Origin: Drosophila miranda
Lineage: Eukaryota; Arthropoda; Insecta; Diptera; Drosophilidae
NCBI RefSeq assembly: GCF_003369915.1
Contig: NC_046677.1
Location: 13,826,001 to 13,890,000 of the forward strand
DNA length: 64,000 nucleotides
Direction: 5' to 3'
Of this stretch, positions 13,875 to 24,826 are shown piece after piece (the stretch's first letter is position 1; each line of letters opens with the position of its first letter). Made by a program: the position numbers and the translations under genes. The notes under the pieces were generated by a model. The model had not been told where the DNA came from. It was given only the letters and a program-made list of their open reading frames with translations, and searched no databases.

Positions 13875-16800
13875 ACTGGCCGACAGTCGAGGCATTCGCG
13901 CCTGGCACGCAGCGAGGTGCAGACAGGCCGAGACTGCAGGACATGCAAATGCCATCGGCATCCATCCAGGATCTTTAGACTGGTGAATGTTTCGGGTTGG
14001 TGAATTAACATTTTTGATTATCCAACATAGCCCATAGCAGCAGTTGCTGGCCGTCCTTGATTGCGTATACGCACACGTATACACAAAATGGTTGTCGGTT
14101 TTTGTTGCATACTTTCCAGCGCCGCATTTCTCCGTTCGAATTTGTTGGGGAGTTCGATAAGCTTGAAGAAGGATTTTTCATTTTTGTTTTGATTAATTTC
14201 TTCAGTATTTTTTATTTTATTAGATATAAATGATTTTGTTCACATACTTTTCCAATGCTTTTTTCAATACACAGAATCTGAGAAACCATTGGATGGTTTA
14301 AAGACAGGTATATACTATTGACTATTGATACTACTGAATACAAGAGTTCGATACAAGATCTGAATCGTCGAAATATTTTCCTTGTGTGCTACTTTTCCCA
14401 TTCCTATTAACATTTACACCGGATAAAAATCAGCTTATTTGTCGCACTTGAGACTCATACAAAATTTGAGTCTGTCAAAGCATTTATAGCAATTATTATC
14501 TTAAACTCGTAACCTACGAAAAGTGTAGGCTTCGCAAATGACAGCTGTAAGTTATGTTGAACTAAAGCATTCAGATTAGTTCGCTGGCGGTAATTAAATG
14601 AAAATGGTAAACAAAACAAAACTGAAGCCAAAAGGAAGGGTAATTAATTTTCCCACTCCGTTTTCACTGCCATGCTTCATCCTTGCACCATCTCAATCTC
14701 TATCGCTCTATCCCTCTCTCTGGCATCAGCAGCAGCCCATTGTTGTTTCTGTATCTTTTTGCTGTTGGCCTTTGTCGCCTGCTCCTTCAATTGCTTTATT
14801 TTTATCACAAACACAAAGCCCACACACAGATACTCTCTCACACAAAGATACACATTTGTTGTGGCTGTCCCAGCCGCAATCTAAGTGGCCTGCTCCAGTA
14901 TCTGTGTATATCTTTTTTCCGTGCGAAGCTTTTCAGATGATTCCGCCGGCCCACAGCCTCGCCCCCTGTTGGCTCTCTCTCCTGCCCGACCACAGCTCTT
15001 TGTTTGTGCGGATTTTATTTAATTTTCCTAGCACTTTGTTTGTCTGCCTGTTTGCTTATTTGTTTTGATTTTTCATGTTTCGTTTTTCAGTTCAGTTCTT
15101 TTTTCCCAGGGTTTGTAGTTGATTTTTAGTTATGTTAACCTTTGCCTTGGCTTTGGCTTGGCTTCGGCTTCGGTTTCGGCCTCGGCTTCGATGGAGAGTC
15201 TGGTCTGTCAGTCCTTCGAGCGGTATCAGAGAGTTCAGATAATGGAAGTATCAGACATACGACGCGAGAGTTCAGCGAACTTTGCTTTGAGTAGGGACTC
15301 TTTCTTTGGGTCTTCTTCTAGCAGTGGCATAAGCTTCCCCACTTAAAGCTGTCATCTAATATTTGTATATTTGTACGATCCAAACCAAAACCGAACCATC
15401 AATCGCGTTGTATTGACCCATTTAACCAATGCCCATTCCAAAACTCTTACACTCTTGCTCCCCCATTGGATGTCTGCTCCACTTGGCAGCCTGCTCAAAT
15501 ATTAATTTATATCAAGGTTTTGGCATTCATTTTCAATCCAACATCCTCAACCCATGCCCCAACCCCAACCCCAAACCGAACTCGAACCCGAACCCACTGG
15601 CCCGTGTCCCAGTTCGCTTCGGTTGGGATCGGGTAATGAAATTTAAGCAGATTCGCAAACAAAGTTCTGCAATAAAATCAACAAACCGCAAATAAAGTGC
15701 AATTTAGAGCAGAGACTACGAAAGGCAGCAAACGGAAAAAAGGAAAAACGGAAAGCAGAAGGAAAAGGATTTTCATTGCACCCTTATATACGACAAACGC
15801 CGCACCGCACCGCACCACGCAGAGGCAGGGGTATAGGTCTCTTGCTCAAACCATCCGCAAGACTCCTTTCCTCAGACTACACAAGCCAGTTTTTGGTTGC
15901 ATTTCCTTGTTAAGCAATTGGCAACAAGAGGCGACAAATTTTATGGAGAGCAGAGTCTTGCCGGCAAGGCCGAACAGGAACTGCATTTGTGGCCCTGCCA
16001 AATTGGCAGTTTCAGTCCTCGTCCTCGGGCACTTCATTGTTTCAATTTTCCCCTCTGATTTGCCGATAATTTATGCAGCTTGATTCCACCTCTCACTTTC
16101 TGCTTGTTCACTTTTCCAATTGATTTCGTGACTGTCAAATGAATTGTCGCCAGGCAAAGGCAGCACTCTACTCCTATCCGAAAACTGTTTCGAGGACATT
16201 GGCGTTGAAAATTAGGCGTTCCAATACTCGGGGAATTTGGTATTCTCTCCTAGTTGGCATCGATAAGAGCGGCAGGAAGCGGCAGAACAAACCCAAGTCG
16301 AAAGCCACGCTGATTCACTTCGAAACTGCAAGAGGAAGGGAAGAGGGTATTCTGTTCTGTTTAAGTTTTGGTAAAGTCTAGGGAATGTGGTAAAAAAGGT
16401 GTGTGTCGGAACGGAAAAGACTATATTGTTAGGTTGTTTTAGTATTATAACCCTACATTTGTATTTACCTTGCTGCTAGCTTGTGATTATTAGTGTTAAT
16501 CTACAATTATATTTATTTGAACGGTGTACGGAATATCGAAAGTATCCGAATAAGTATCGATATGAATTATCGTCCGATAGTTCTAATTCTGCGAACTAGA
16601 ACTATGCGAGAACTAGATCGGAAGAGAACTAAAGATCGGAGCTGGGTTCAAGAGCCACTTTTGCTGTATCGACAAGACGGAGAGGTTGGTGAGGAATAAA
16701 GAAAATAATAATCTTAAAACGTAAAAAACATCAGTGGACTTTCTGCGCCAATAATATGGATATCTTTACTTGAACTAAAGTATGATAACGTAACGTGCGA

Positions 16801-17704
16801 AACTGACCAAACTATTGATATTATCAGGTGCAAAACGCAAAAACGCTCATAAATGAAAATTATCCAGATTAACTCGCTTAGCGCTGTTCGCTATCGATTT
16901 TAAAACACTCAAACTATGCTTTTCCTGTGACCGCACTGAGTTTATTTATTTGCATTATTATTTATTGTTTTATATTTTTAAGGTGCTTCAATAGTACCAG
17001 AAGGGCTCGGGGTAAGATTGGTTAATGCTGCATTATTTTGTTGTTGTAGAGAGGTGGACTGATTAATTGATTGATGTAACGGTTGCTATCGATGTTTTGT
17101 TATAGTTGTGGAGGGCTTGCAAGGTGTGCTTTATAATTTACATTAGGAAGGTGTATCAATGTTGTGTTATTTATACAATAAAGTTGACAAGAAAAGTCTA
17201 GTGTGGTTGTGTACATGCGTTTTACAAAGTATTTTAATAACAGAAGGTAGCCTTCAAAAGGCTGCACCAGAAAGTGGAAACAACAGAAGGTTGCTCCTCC
17301 AGACGACTTCCGATGGCACCCAGTTCCCATAAAACCAAATGTGCATATGTCCACTAATCTAGCCAGAGAAATTTTTCCTGGCCTCTAGGTGTTGTTCATG
17401 CCAGGATATTGACTACCCTCGAACAAAAAAAGCTTTGTGTTTGGATGGTATTTATTGAAGGATTGAAGTTTTAAAGGTGTGTTTCTTTTTTTCCAGAAAC
17501 AAAAAGCTGAACAGATGGAAATACTTGAGGAACCGCAAAAATTTTATGTATTTAAGGACTAGGAGGAGTACATCAGGGAATCCAAAAAGTAAAATGCAAT
17601 TTCTGCATTATCAGAGTATATATTCGATAAATAAACTTAAAAGAAAGCAAAATCTAAAACAGCCGCTTTTTGAATTTTGAAGCACTCCAAAAACACTAAC
17701 AAAA

Positions 17705-18235
17705 CGAGGAGGAACGTTGTGAGTCGCTGCTACGGCCGCGACTCTACATTTATACCCGACACTCAGTGAGTATGGCTCCCCTGCGCCTGAGGGCTAATAT
17801 AATGCACGACAAAGCGTGAGCGAGAGAAAGCCCCGTGGACGGCGTTCCGTAGCCACTGCAAATTGATTTGTTCCTTCTGGCTATAATGATAATCCGATCA
17901 GATCCAGATTCGGCGGTCAGCTAGATATGGTCATTCTTCACGATTCTATGGTTTTGGTTTTTTCCGTATCTTGCAAATTGTGGATGATACAGATTTTCGT
18001 TATTTGTGTGGGTGGAGAGGGGAGCAGAAAAATTTTGAAATGAATTTGATTCAGTGTGATATCACAGGTGTCTGGATACAACATTTCGTTGCTCTGAGAC
18101 CCAGGCGTCAAACAAGATGGACGGACGGACGGACAGACGGACAGACGGACAAACCGACAGACGTATGTACATTGCTCTATCCACTCTATCCACAAATCTC
18201 ATATACCCCTATACTCCTTTTGAGTATAGGGTATT
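17705..18235 (+). mobile_element. DINE-1/INE-like Helitron remnant, copy A
   Basis: Non-autonomous Helitron-type element. It starts with CGAGGAGGAACGTTGTGAG, has a short inverted repeat around a GTCGC..GCGAC stem, then ATACCCGACACTCAGTGAGTATGG, a GGACGGACGGACAGACGG tract (about 18119-18152) and an end like TTTGAGTATAGGGTATTA. This architecture is typical of the DINE-1/INE family of Drosophila. It is about half the length of the copy at 22205 and lacks the middle section. It has no coding capacity. It was duplicated together with the adjacent orphan gene, whose ATG lies about 360 bp downstream. Confidence 0.8.
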
Positions 18236-18342
18236 ACAACCCTTATAAGCGAAATCCTGCACACGACATGTAATTGCTCTCTGCAATTCTCGTTTATTTT
18301 CTTTTCCATCATGCGTTTGTGCATCTCGAGTCAAGCCTAAAT

Positions 18343-18468
18343 ATGAATTATAAGATTGATGAGAGCTATGACGTTGACCACCTTTGCTTTACAGGAAGGA
18401 AAACTGTGGATAATCAATTTGAAATCCAAGTTGAAAACATTGCACAACTCATTAAAGATATTCTGTGA
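18343..18468 (+). CDS. Small ORF upstream of orphan gene, copy A (41 aa)
   Basis: An ATG-started frame of 41 codons lies between the Helitron end and the orphan gene's ATG. It has an equivalent in copy B at 21052, where the TGA stop is changed to CAA and the frame runs five codons further. The translated peptide is mixed and acidic, with no signal peptide from the ATG and no family recognised. It could be an upstream ORF in the 5' leader of the gene at 18597, a separate peptide, or chance conservation, since the whole unit is a young duplicate. The last explanation cannot be excluded from sequence alone. Confidence 0.2.
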   Translation: MNYKIDESYDVDHLCFTGRKTVDNQFEIQVENIAQLIKDIL

Positions 18469-18596
18469 CTAATCAAACATTAAACTCTGACCTTGAACAC
18501 TGTATTAAATATTTAACTGCCTGTCAGACACAGCCATCAATCATTTCTATTCACGAGTGCCAGCAAGTAAGAAGCCCCCAAAAGATCTCCGTCGCC

Positions 18597-19301
18597 ATGT
18601 GGAATCTTGTGGCGGTTCTACCAGCAATCCTACTAGTTTTTCAAGGACTTCCAGCCCCGTCCAGCTCCGATCCAGTGTGGGGCTTAGAGTTTCTCACGAA
18701 TCTAAACGATGTTGTGACAAAAAAGATCAAAAGGTCGATGGAGGAGCTTGAAGATTCCAGCATTTTAGAGGCTAAGGAAAGCTACCTGAGTCTCAAGGAG
18801 GCTGCCGAGCTGCCATTCCTCCAGCTGGATGAAAAAATCATGGCTTACAACAACTACGAGAAGGTCTATGGTGTTCGGCAGAACCCAGAGCTGGAATCAG
18901 ACGCTGACAACACCGCCGAGTTGACGGAAAAGTTTCCTGTGAAGAAACGCACAATATTTACGTTACTATTCGAGACGAGCGTTTTTGCGATCTTCTCGGG
19001 ACTGGGTATATTCGGTAGTTTAGCCAGTCGCGTTTGGAATGCCCTACTCTGTGATAAGAGAAAAGCAAAGAAGCTCAAAAAGAAGATTGATGCATTGTCC
19101 TGTTCGCTCTCAAAGTTTACGTGTAAGAGACCATCGCATAAGTCTTCTTCTTCTTCTTCTTCTTCTTATTATGGTATTTTTGATATTTTTTACTATTCTT
19201 CTTCTTCTTCTTCTTATAAGAAAAAGAAGAAAGGTAAGAAGAAAAAGGATAAAGATTGCGAGGAAATACAAGCTATAATTACAGATATATATAAAGACTA
19301 A
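18597..19301 (+). CDS. Orphan secretory/membrane protein with Ser- and Lys-rich tail, copy A
   Basis: Intact frame of 234 codons. I do not recognise a family. The ATG at 18597 (context GTCGCCATG) is preferred because it opens a clear signal peptide (residues 1-24), and the frame upstream lacks another ATG. Residues 36-115 are a charged, helix-prone segment with basic pairs (KR at 45-46, KKR at 116-118) that could be processing sites. Residues 118-152 form a hydrophobic, probably membrane-spanning stretch. The tail is Lys-rich and contains two poly-serine runs (about 183-190 and 201-206) encoded by TTC/TCT microsatellites, followed by a KKKK-rich block and an acidic end. Four cysteines lie after residue 150. 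No intron is needed. A TTAAATAT motif near 18508 and TCAGACAC near 18527 could be a TATA/initiator pair. The paralogue at 21306 differs at about ten amino acids over the first 149 residues and then shifts frame. Confidence 0.6.
   Translation: MWNLVAVLPAILLVFQGLPAPSSSDPVWGLEFLTNLNDVVTKKIKRSMEELEDSSILEAKESYLSLKEAAELPFLQLDEKIMAYNNYEKVYGVRQNPELESDADNTAELTEKFPVKKRTIFTLLFETSVFAIFSGLGIFGSLASRVWNALLCDKRKAKKLKKKIDALSCSLSKFTCKRPSHKSSSSSSSSYYGIFDIFYYSSSSSSYKKKKKGKKKKDKDCEEIQAIITDIYKD
19143..19215 (+). repeat. (TTC)n microsatellites inside the coding region
   Basis: Two runs of TCT/TTC trinucleotides separated by about 30 bp encode the poly-serine tracts of the orphan protein. The whole block is missing from copy B, where the flanking codons meet directly. 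It is therefore either a lineage-specific expansion in A or a deletion in B. Confidence 0.9.
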
Positions 19302-20413
19302 TTAAACTTGAGAGACTTTTCATTCATTCCACCACAAAGAAGTTTGGTAAAACACTGGGAAAATTCAATCCATTCAATCACTTCGCAATCCATTAAAGAT
19401 AATCATTTGACCTCCAACCTCATCAATGAGCTAGATGAGCTTGTGATATAACTATATGAATACTGACGCGTCTGAGACTCTACGAGCGGTTTGTCAACCG
19501 CGTCTAACAGGCCATTGTCAGTGATGAGAAACAGCTAATGAAACTAAAAAATGCTGTATGCCATAAATAATTCGATGATTTGATGATTTGAATGACGGTG
19601 ACAGCTTGGGAGATCTTTCTTTAGTTTCTGGCGTAAATTTCTAAACATTTCTACATAATTATTTTGTTTTCTTTTTTTGTATTTGACCGCTTTTGGAGCG
19701 AATTGAGTGGTCGCAAGACGATGAAGCTGGAATGCCCAGATAATTGCAGGGCTCGGAGCAAGATTGGTTAGTGATGCATGATTTTATTGTTGATGGACTG
19801 ATTAAATCGTTGAAGTAACTGTTGCGAACGATGTTTTGTTATAGTTGTGGAGTGCTGTTTTACAATGTACATTAGTAAGGTGTATCGATGTTGTGTTATT
19901 TATACAATAAAGTTGACAAGAGAAGTCTAGTGTGGTTGTATTTTAATAACATAAGGTAGCCTTCAAAAGGCTGCACCAGAAAGTGGAAACAACAGAAGGT
20001 TGCTCCTCCAGACGACTTCCGATGGCACCCAGTTCCCATAAAACCAAATGTGCATATGTCCACTAATCTAGCCAGAGAAATTTTTCCTGGCCTCTAGGTG
20101 TTGTTCATGCCAGGATATTGACTACCCTCGAACAAAAAAAGCTTTGTGTTTGGATAGTATTTATTGAAGGATTGAAGTTTTAAAGGTGTGTTTCTTTTTT
20201 TCCAGAAACAAAAAGCTGAACAGATGGAAATACTTGAGGAACCGCAAAAATTTTATGTATTTAAGGACTAGGAGGAGTACATCAGGGAATCCAAAAAGTA
20301 AAATGCAATTTCTGCATTATCAGAGTATATATTCGATAAATAAACTTAAAAGAAAGCAAAATCTAAAACAGCCGCTTTTTGAATTTTGAAGCACTCCAAA
20401 AACACTAACAAAA

Positions 20414-20944
20414 CGAGGAGGAACGTTGTGAGTCGCTGCTACGGCCGCGACTCTACATTTATACCCGACACTCAGTGAGTATGGCTCCCCTGCGCCTGAG
20501 GGCTAATATAATGCACGACAAAGCGTGAGCGAGAGAAAGCCCCGTGGACGGCGTTCCGTAGCCACTGCAAATTGATTTGTTCCTTCTGGCTATAATGATA
20601 ATCCGATCAGATCCAGATTCGGCGGTCAGCTAGATATGGTCATTCTTCACGATTCTATGGTTTTGGTTTTTTCCGTATCTTGCAAATTGTGGATGATACA
20701 GATTTTCGTTATTTGTGTGGGTGGAGAGGGGAGCAGAAAAATTTTGAAATGAATTTGATTCAGTGTGATATCACAGGTGTCTGGATACAACATTTCGTTG
20801 CTCTGAGACCCAGGCGTCAAACAAGATGGACGGACGGACGGACAGACGGACAGACGGACAAACCGACAGACATATGTACATTGCTCTATCCACTCTATCC
20901 ACAAATCTCATATACCCCTATACTCCTTTTGAGTATAGGGTATT
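20414..20944 (+). mobile_element. DINE-1/INE-like Helitron remnant, copy B
   Basis: Nearly identical to the element at 17705-18235 (for example one change, ACGTATG to CATATG, after the GGACAGACGG tract). It therefore arose by duplication of the whole unit, not by a separate transposition. It lies about 360 bp upstream of the orphan-gene copy at 21306. Confidence 0.8.
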
Positions 20945-21305
20945 ACAACCCTTATAAGCGAAATCCTGCACACGACATGTAATTGCTCTCTGCAATTCTC
21001 GTTTATTTTCTTTTTCATCATGCGTTTGTGCATCTCGAGTCAAGCCTGAATATGAATTATAAGATTGATGAGAGCTATGACGTTGACCACCTTTGCTTTA
21101 CAGGAAGGAAAACTGTGAATAATCAATTTGAAATCCAAGTTGAAAACATTGCACAACTCATTAAAGATATTCTGCAACTAATCAAACATTAAACTCTGAC
21201 CTTGAACACTGTATTAAATATTTAAATGCCTATCAGACACAGCCATCAATCATTTCTATTCACGAGTGCCAGCAAGTAAGAAGCCCCCAAAAGATCTCCG
21301 TCGCC

Positions 21306-21890
21306 ATGTGGAATCTAGTGGCGGTTCTACCAGCAATCCTACTAGTTTTTCAAGGACTTCCAGTCCCGTCCAGCTCCGATCCAGTGTGGGGCTTAGAGTT
21401 TCTCACGAATCTAAACGATGTTGTGACAAAAAAGATCAAAAGGTCGATGGAGGAGCTTGAAGATTCCAGCATTTTAGAGGCTAAGGAAAGCTACCTGAGT
21501 CTCAAGGAGGCTGCCGAGCTGCCATTCCTCCAGCTGGATGAAAAAATCATGGCTTACAACAACTACGAGAAGGTCTATGGTGTTCGGCTGCACCCAGAGC
21601 TGGAATCAGACGCTGACAGCACCACCGAGTTGACAAAAAAGTTTCCTGTGCAGAAACGCACAATATTTACATTACTATTCGAGACGACCATTTTTGCGAT
21701 CTTCTCGGGACTGGGTTTATTCGGTAGTTTAGCCAGTCGCGTTTGGAATGCCCACTCTGTGATAGGGCAAAGACAAATAAGCTCAAAAAGAAGATTGATG
21801 CATTGTGCTGTTCAATCTCAAAGCTTACGTGTAAGAGACCATCGCATAATAAGAAAAAGGATAAAGATTGCGAGGAAATACAAGCTATAA
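21306..21890 (+). pseudogene. Orphan secretory/membrane protein, copy B, frameshifted
   Basis: Paralogue of the gene at 18597. The first 149 codons align without gaps, including the signal peptide and the hydrophobic segment. At about 21754 one T is missing relative to copy A (GCCCACTC against GCCCTACTC), which switches the frame and ends the protein at codon 194 with an unrelated basic tail. Beyond the deletion the ancestral frame stays open to the same stop codon as copy A (about 21911). The break is therefore either very recent or a sequencing error. Copy B also lacks the two poly-serine runs. About ten replacement and three silent differences precede the break, roughly what neutral change predicts. 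It might still make a 194-aa product, and I call it a likely pseudogene. Confidence 0.6.
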
Positions 21891-22204
21891 TTACAGATAT
21901 ATATAAAGACTAATTAAACTTGAGAGGCTTTTTCATTTATTCCACCACAAAGAAGTTTGGTAAAACACTGTGGAAAATTCAATCCATTCAATCACTTCGC
22001 AATCCATTAAAGATAATCATTTGACCTCCAACCTCATCAATGAGCTAGATGAGCTAATGAGCTTGTGACAACCAAGATCAGAGAAACCAGAATTTGTACA
22101 AAGAGAGTTATATGAATACTGACGCGTCTGAGACTCTACGAGCGGTTTGTCAACCGCGTCTAACAGGCCAGAGTCAGTAATGAGAAACAGCTAATCAAAC
22201 TAAA

Positions 22205-23245
22205 CGAGTGGGAACGTTGTGAGTTGCTGCGGAGACCGCAACTCTACAGTTATACCCGATACTAAGTCAGTATGGTTCTCCTCCGGCAGACGCCGCTAAT
22301 ATTAAACGACACGACAAAGAGTGTGTGCGAGAGAGACAGAAAATCAGTCTGAGCGTGACGTCGGGCGCTGCTTAGCCACTGCAAATTGATTTGTTCCTTT
22401 TGGCTATAAAATGATCGATCTGATCGGATTCAGCATCTGATAGATATGTTATTATGTATGATTCTGCGTTTTTAGTTTTCTCGAATGTGCAATATTGTGA
22501 TGCAACAGATTTTGTCTTTGTCGAATGGTGGCAAATTTTAATATACTTTTTATAGTGAACTAAAGTGCGGATATCAATTTGTTATCTATCGTTAATAGTC
22601 TCTGAGATTTTGAATATAGATTTTGTCTTTGCACGAATGTGGCGAATTTTGAAACAACTCGTCTCGTCGATATATTTGAGTGTGATACTAATTTGTTCTT
22701 GCTTTTATAGTCTCTGAGATCTAGTGTAATGTTTTACTCTAGCAGCGCTATGCTACGTGTGTGTTAGAGAGAGACAGGGCGAGAAAAAATTAAATTGTTT
22801 TCTTGATGCTGGCTATAATAATAATACGATCCAATTCAGATTCTGCAGTCTAAAAGATATGGTCATTCTCTACGAATCTGCGTTTTTGGTTTTCTCGTAT
22901 CTTTAAAATTGTGGATGCCACAGATTTTCGTTCTTTGTGGGGGCGGAAGTGGGCGGGGCGAAGTTTTGAAATATTCTTGTAGCAGTGACATATCACAGAA
23001 ATCTGGATCCACAACATCGTTGCTCTAGCTTCTATAGTCTTTGAGCACTAGGCGCTAATAGGGACGGAAAGACGGACAGACGGACGGACGGACAGACAGA
23101 CAGGGCTCAATCCACTCGGCTATTGATGCTAATCAAGAATATATATACTTTGTGGGGTCGGAAACGATTCCTTCTGGACGTTACACACATCCATTTTCAC
23201 TACAAATCTAATATACCCCAATACTCATTTTGAGTATCGGGTATA
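22205..23245 (+). mobile_element. DINE-1/INE-like Helitron, near full length
   Basis: About 1.04 kb, from CGAGTGGGAACGTTGTGAG to TTTGAGTATCGGGTATA. It contains the 5' inverted repeat, ATACCCGATACTAAGTCAGTATGG, two related internal blocks (TTCGTTCTTTGTGGGGGCGG and TTTGTCTTTGCACGAATG), the GACGGACAGACGGACGG tract at about 23062-23103, and the typical 3' segment with GGAAACGATTCCTTCTGGACG. There is no coding capacity. Comparison with copy A gives the empty site: AAACTAAA meets AAATGCTG directly at about 19546, with no target-site duplication, as expected for Helitrons. Confidence 0.88.
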
Positions 23246-23385
23246 AAAATGCTGTATGCCATAAATAATTCGAGTGACGATGATTTGGATGACTGTGACA
23301 ACTTGGGTGACCTTTCCTTAGTTTCTGGCATAGATTTCTAAACATTTCTACATAACATAATTATTTTGTTTTCTTTTTTTATATT

Positions 23386-23792
23386 TGACCGCTTTTGGAG
23401 CGAATTGAGTGGTCGCAAGACGATGAAGCTGGAATGCCCAGATAATTGCAGGGCTCGGGGCAAGAATGGTTAGTGTTGCATTATTTTATTGTTGTAGTGA
23501 GATTAACTGATTAATTGGTTGATGTAACTGTTGCGATCGATGTTTTGTTATATGTAGTTGCGGAGGGCTTGCAAGGTGTGTTTTACAATGTACATTAGGA
23601 AGGTTTATCGATGTTGTGTTATTTATACAATAAAGTTGACAAGAGAAGTCTAGTGTGGTTGTGTACATGCGTTTTACAAAGTATTTAAATAACAGAAGGT
23701 ACCCTTCAAAAGGAACCAACAGAAGGCTGCACCAGAAAGTAGGATCGACAAAAGGTTGCTCATCCAGACGACTTCCGATGGCACCCAGTTCC
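23386..23792 (+). repeat. Segmental duplication, partial copy C
   Basis: Third occurrence of the unit's left end, from TTTGACCGCTTTTGGAGCG to GATGGCACCCAGTTCC, about 400 bp. It is truncated before the Helitron fragment and gene, with small insertions near 23716-23750. The end of the similarity at about 23792 marks the right edge of the duplicated region. Confidence 0.9.
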
Positions 23793-24799
23793 GGGTAATC
23801 AAATTTCTTTCCTGTGTTTTGATTCAAAATTCCAAATTGGCTTCATAAATAAATTTGGTCAATTCTCTAAAGAAAAGATACTCTTTCATGAGCAGCAAAT
23901 CCCTGACGCTGTGAGCTTATTCTAGCGGCTGTTTCGGGTGTTTGTAATTTCAACTCAACAATATCAGATTGTAACTGATCAAGTGAGAAAGAATTTTAGT
24001 ACACGAGTAAATCAAGAAAAATGTGATTTTTGAAGTTATCTGCACTGCATATTCCTGCATGGAAGCCACGAATGTTCTATTTTTTGTCGATACCTTAGAA
24101 GACAGTCGTGCCATTGCAATACACATTCCTCGACTCCGAGAAAATGGAATGAAAATTAAATCCGTGTGGCAAACATACGAGAACATGGCTGCCGAAATTG
24201 CACTCGCACTTGACGGTCGGGGCTGAGCTCATTTGGCATTTCGATTCGAGGTAGGGTTCACATTACTCATAGCGAATCGAGTAAATATGATAAATGATAT
24301 GCGACTGAAGGGACTTATGCTATTGGACCCGCGATGGCCGAGGCTGCCATTTTAATTCAGGGCACGTTGATATGGGCTTATCAGGCGATGGGGAGAAGAC
24401 CGAAGCAGTCTGGCAGAACCAGGCCCAACAAGGACAAACACTTTATCGGAATTTTATTCCCTTCGATGGCTTCAAAGGAAGGCAATGGCAGGCGCACTGG
24501 TCAGCGGAAGTTTGACCAACTGCAACTACTCGCAGGGACATGGCACCTTTACGCGAATTTTCCATTACGCTCGGAAAGGTCCTTCTCACTCGCTCCGACT
24601 CTCGTTTACCCATACCCGGGCACTGCTCTGTCTGAGGCGTTCTGGTTGCTTTAATGCAATAATCCTTGAATGTCGGACGCACGAACGAGTTGATAAGAAT
24701 TTCAATTTTTATGACAAGTCAACTTTTCCAGCCGCCAACAACATAGCGGCCAAACGAAAAGGACTCAATCGTGCCAATGGCGGACAATAAGAATAATGG

Positions 24800-24826
24800 C
24801 AACAACAACAACAACAACAACAACAC
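24800..24826. repeat. (AAC)n microsatellite
   Basis: Nine AAC units, followed by CAACTGCAACTGCAA-type degenerate repeats to about 24872. Confidence 0.9.

Larger units (their letters stand above)
11040..16990. other. Gene-poor DNA rich in CA, GAGA and CAGG repeats
   Basis: No supported gene. Contents are CA/CG-rich alternating purine-pyrimidine DNA (11850-12010), CT/GA tracts (12478-12530 and 13500-13525) that could bind GAGA factor, a GAGCGAGGGCGAG tract (13452-13490), a CAGG tetranucleotide array (13851-13874) and a CCCCAACCC/CGAACCC tract (15555-15595). Several overlapping frames in this interval are translations of these repeats. Confidence 0.5.
17003..19682 (+). repeat. Segmental duplication, copy A
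   Basis: First unit of a local direct duplication. From the GGGCTCGGGG block at about 17003 the sequence recurs at about 19749 (copy B) and in part at about 23451 (copy C). In the gene-proximal half the A-to-B offset is constant at 2709 bp (for example 18597 against 21306). The unit contains a single-copy block with a TTTATACAATAAAGTTGAC motif, a Helitron fragment (17705-18235) and the orphan gene at 18597. Large parts are identical to copy B, so the duplication is young. Confidence 0.93.
19683..23385 (+). repeat. Segmental duplication, copy B
   Basis: Second unit of the local duplication. It is collinear with copy A except for three differences. It has an extra 65-bp block at its left end (TTTGACCGCTTTTGGAGCG). 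Its orphan-gene tail lacks about 105 bp. A 1.04-kb Helitron (22205-23245) is inserted in the region corresponding to 19546-19550 of copy A. Right of that insertion the sequence again matches the end of copy A (AAATGCTGTATGCC). Confidence 0.92.

Noticed and set aside
17100..17354. Minus-strand frame partly repeated in copies A and C of the duplication
   Set aside because: Copy B carries a small deletion that breaks it, and its persistence is explained by recent duplication.
18119..18152. GGACGGACAGACGG array considered as a CRISPR-like or independent satellite
   Set aside because: It is the internal tract typical of DINE/INE Helitrons and occurs at the same place in all four copies here.
24059..24226. 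55-codon ATG frame with ordinary-looking composition
   Set aside because: Too short, with no splice or promoter support. Kept only as a remote possibility.
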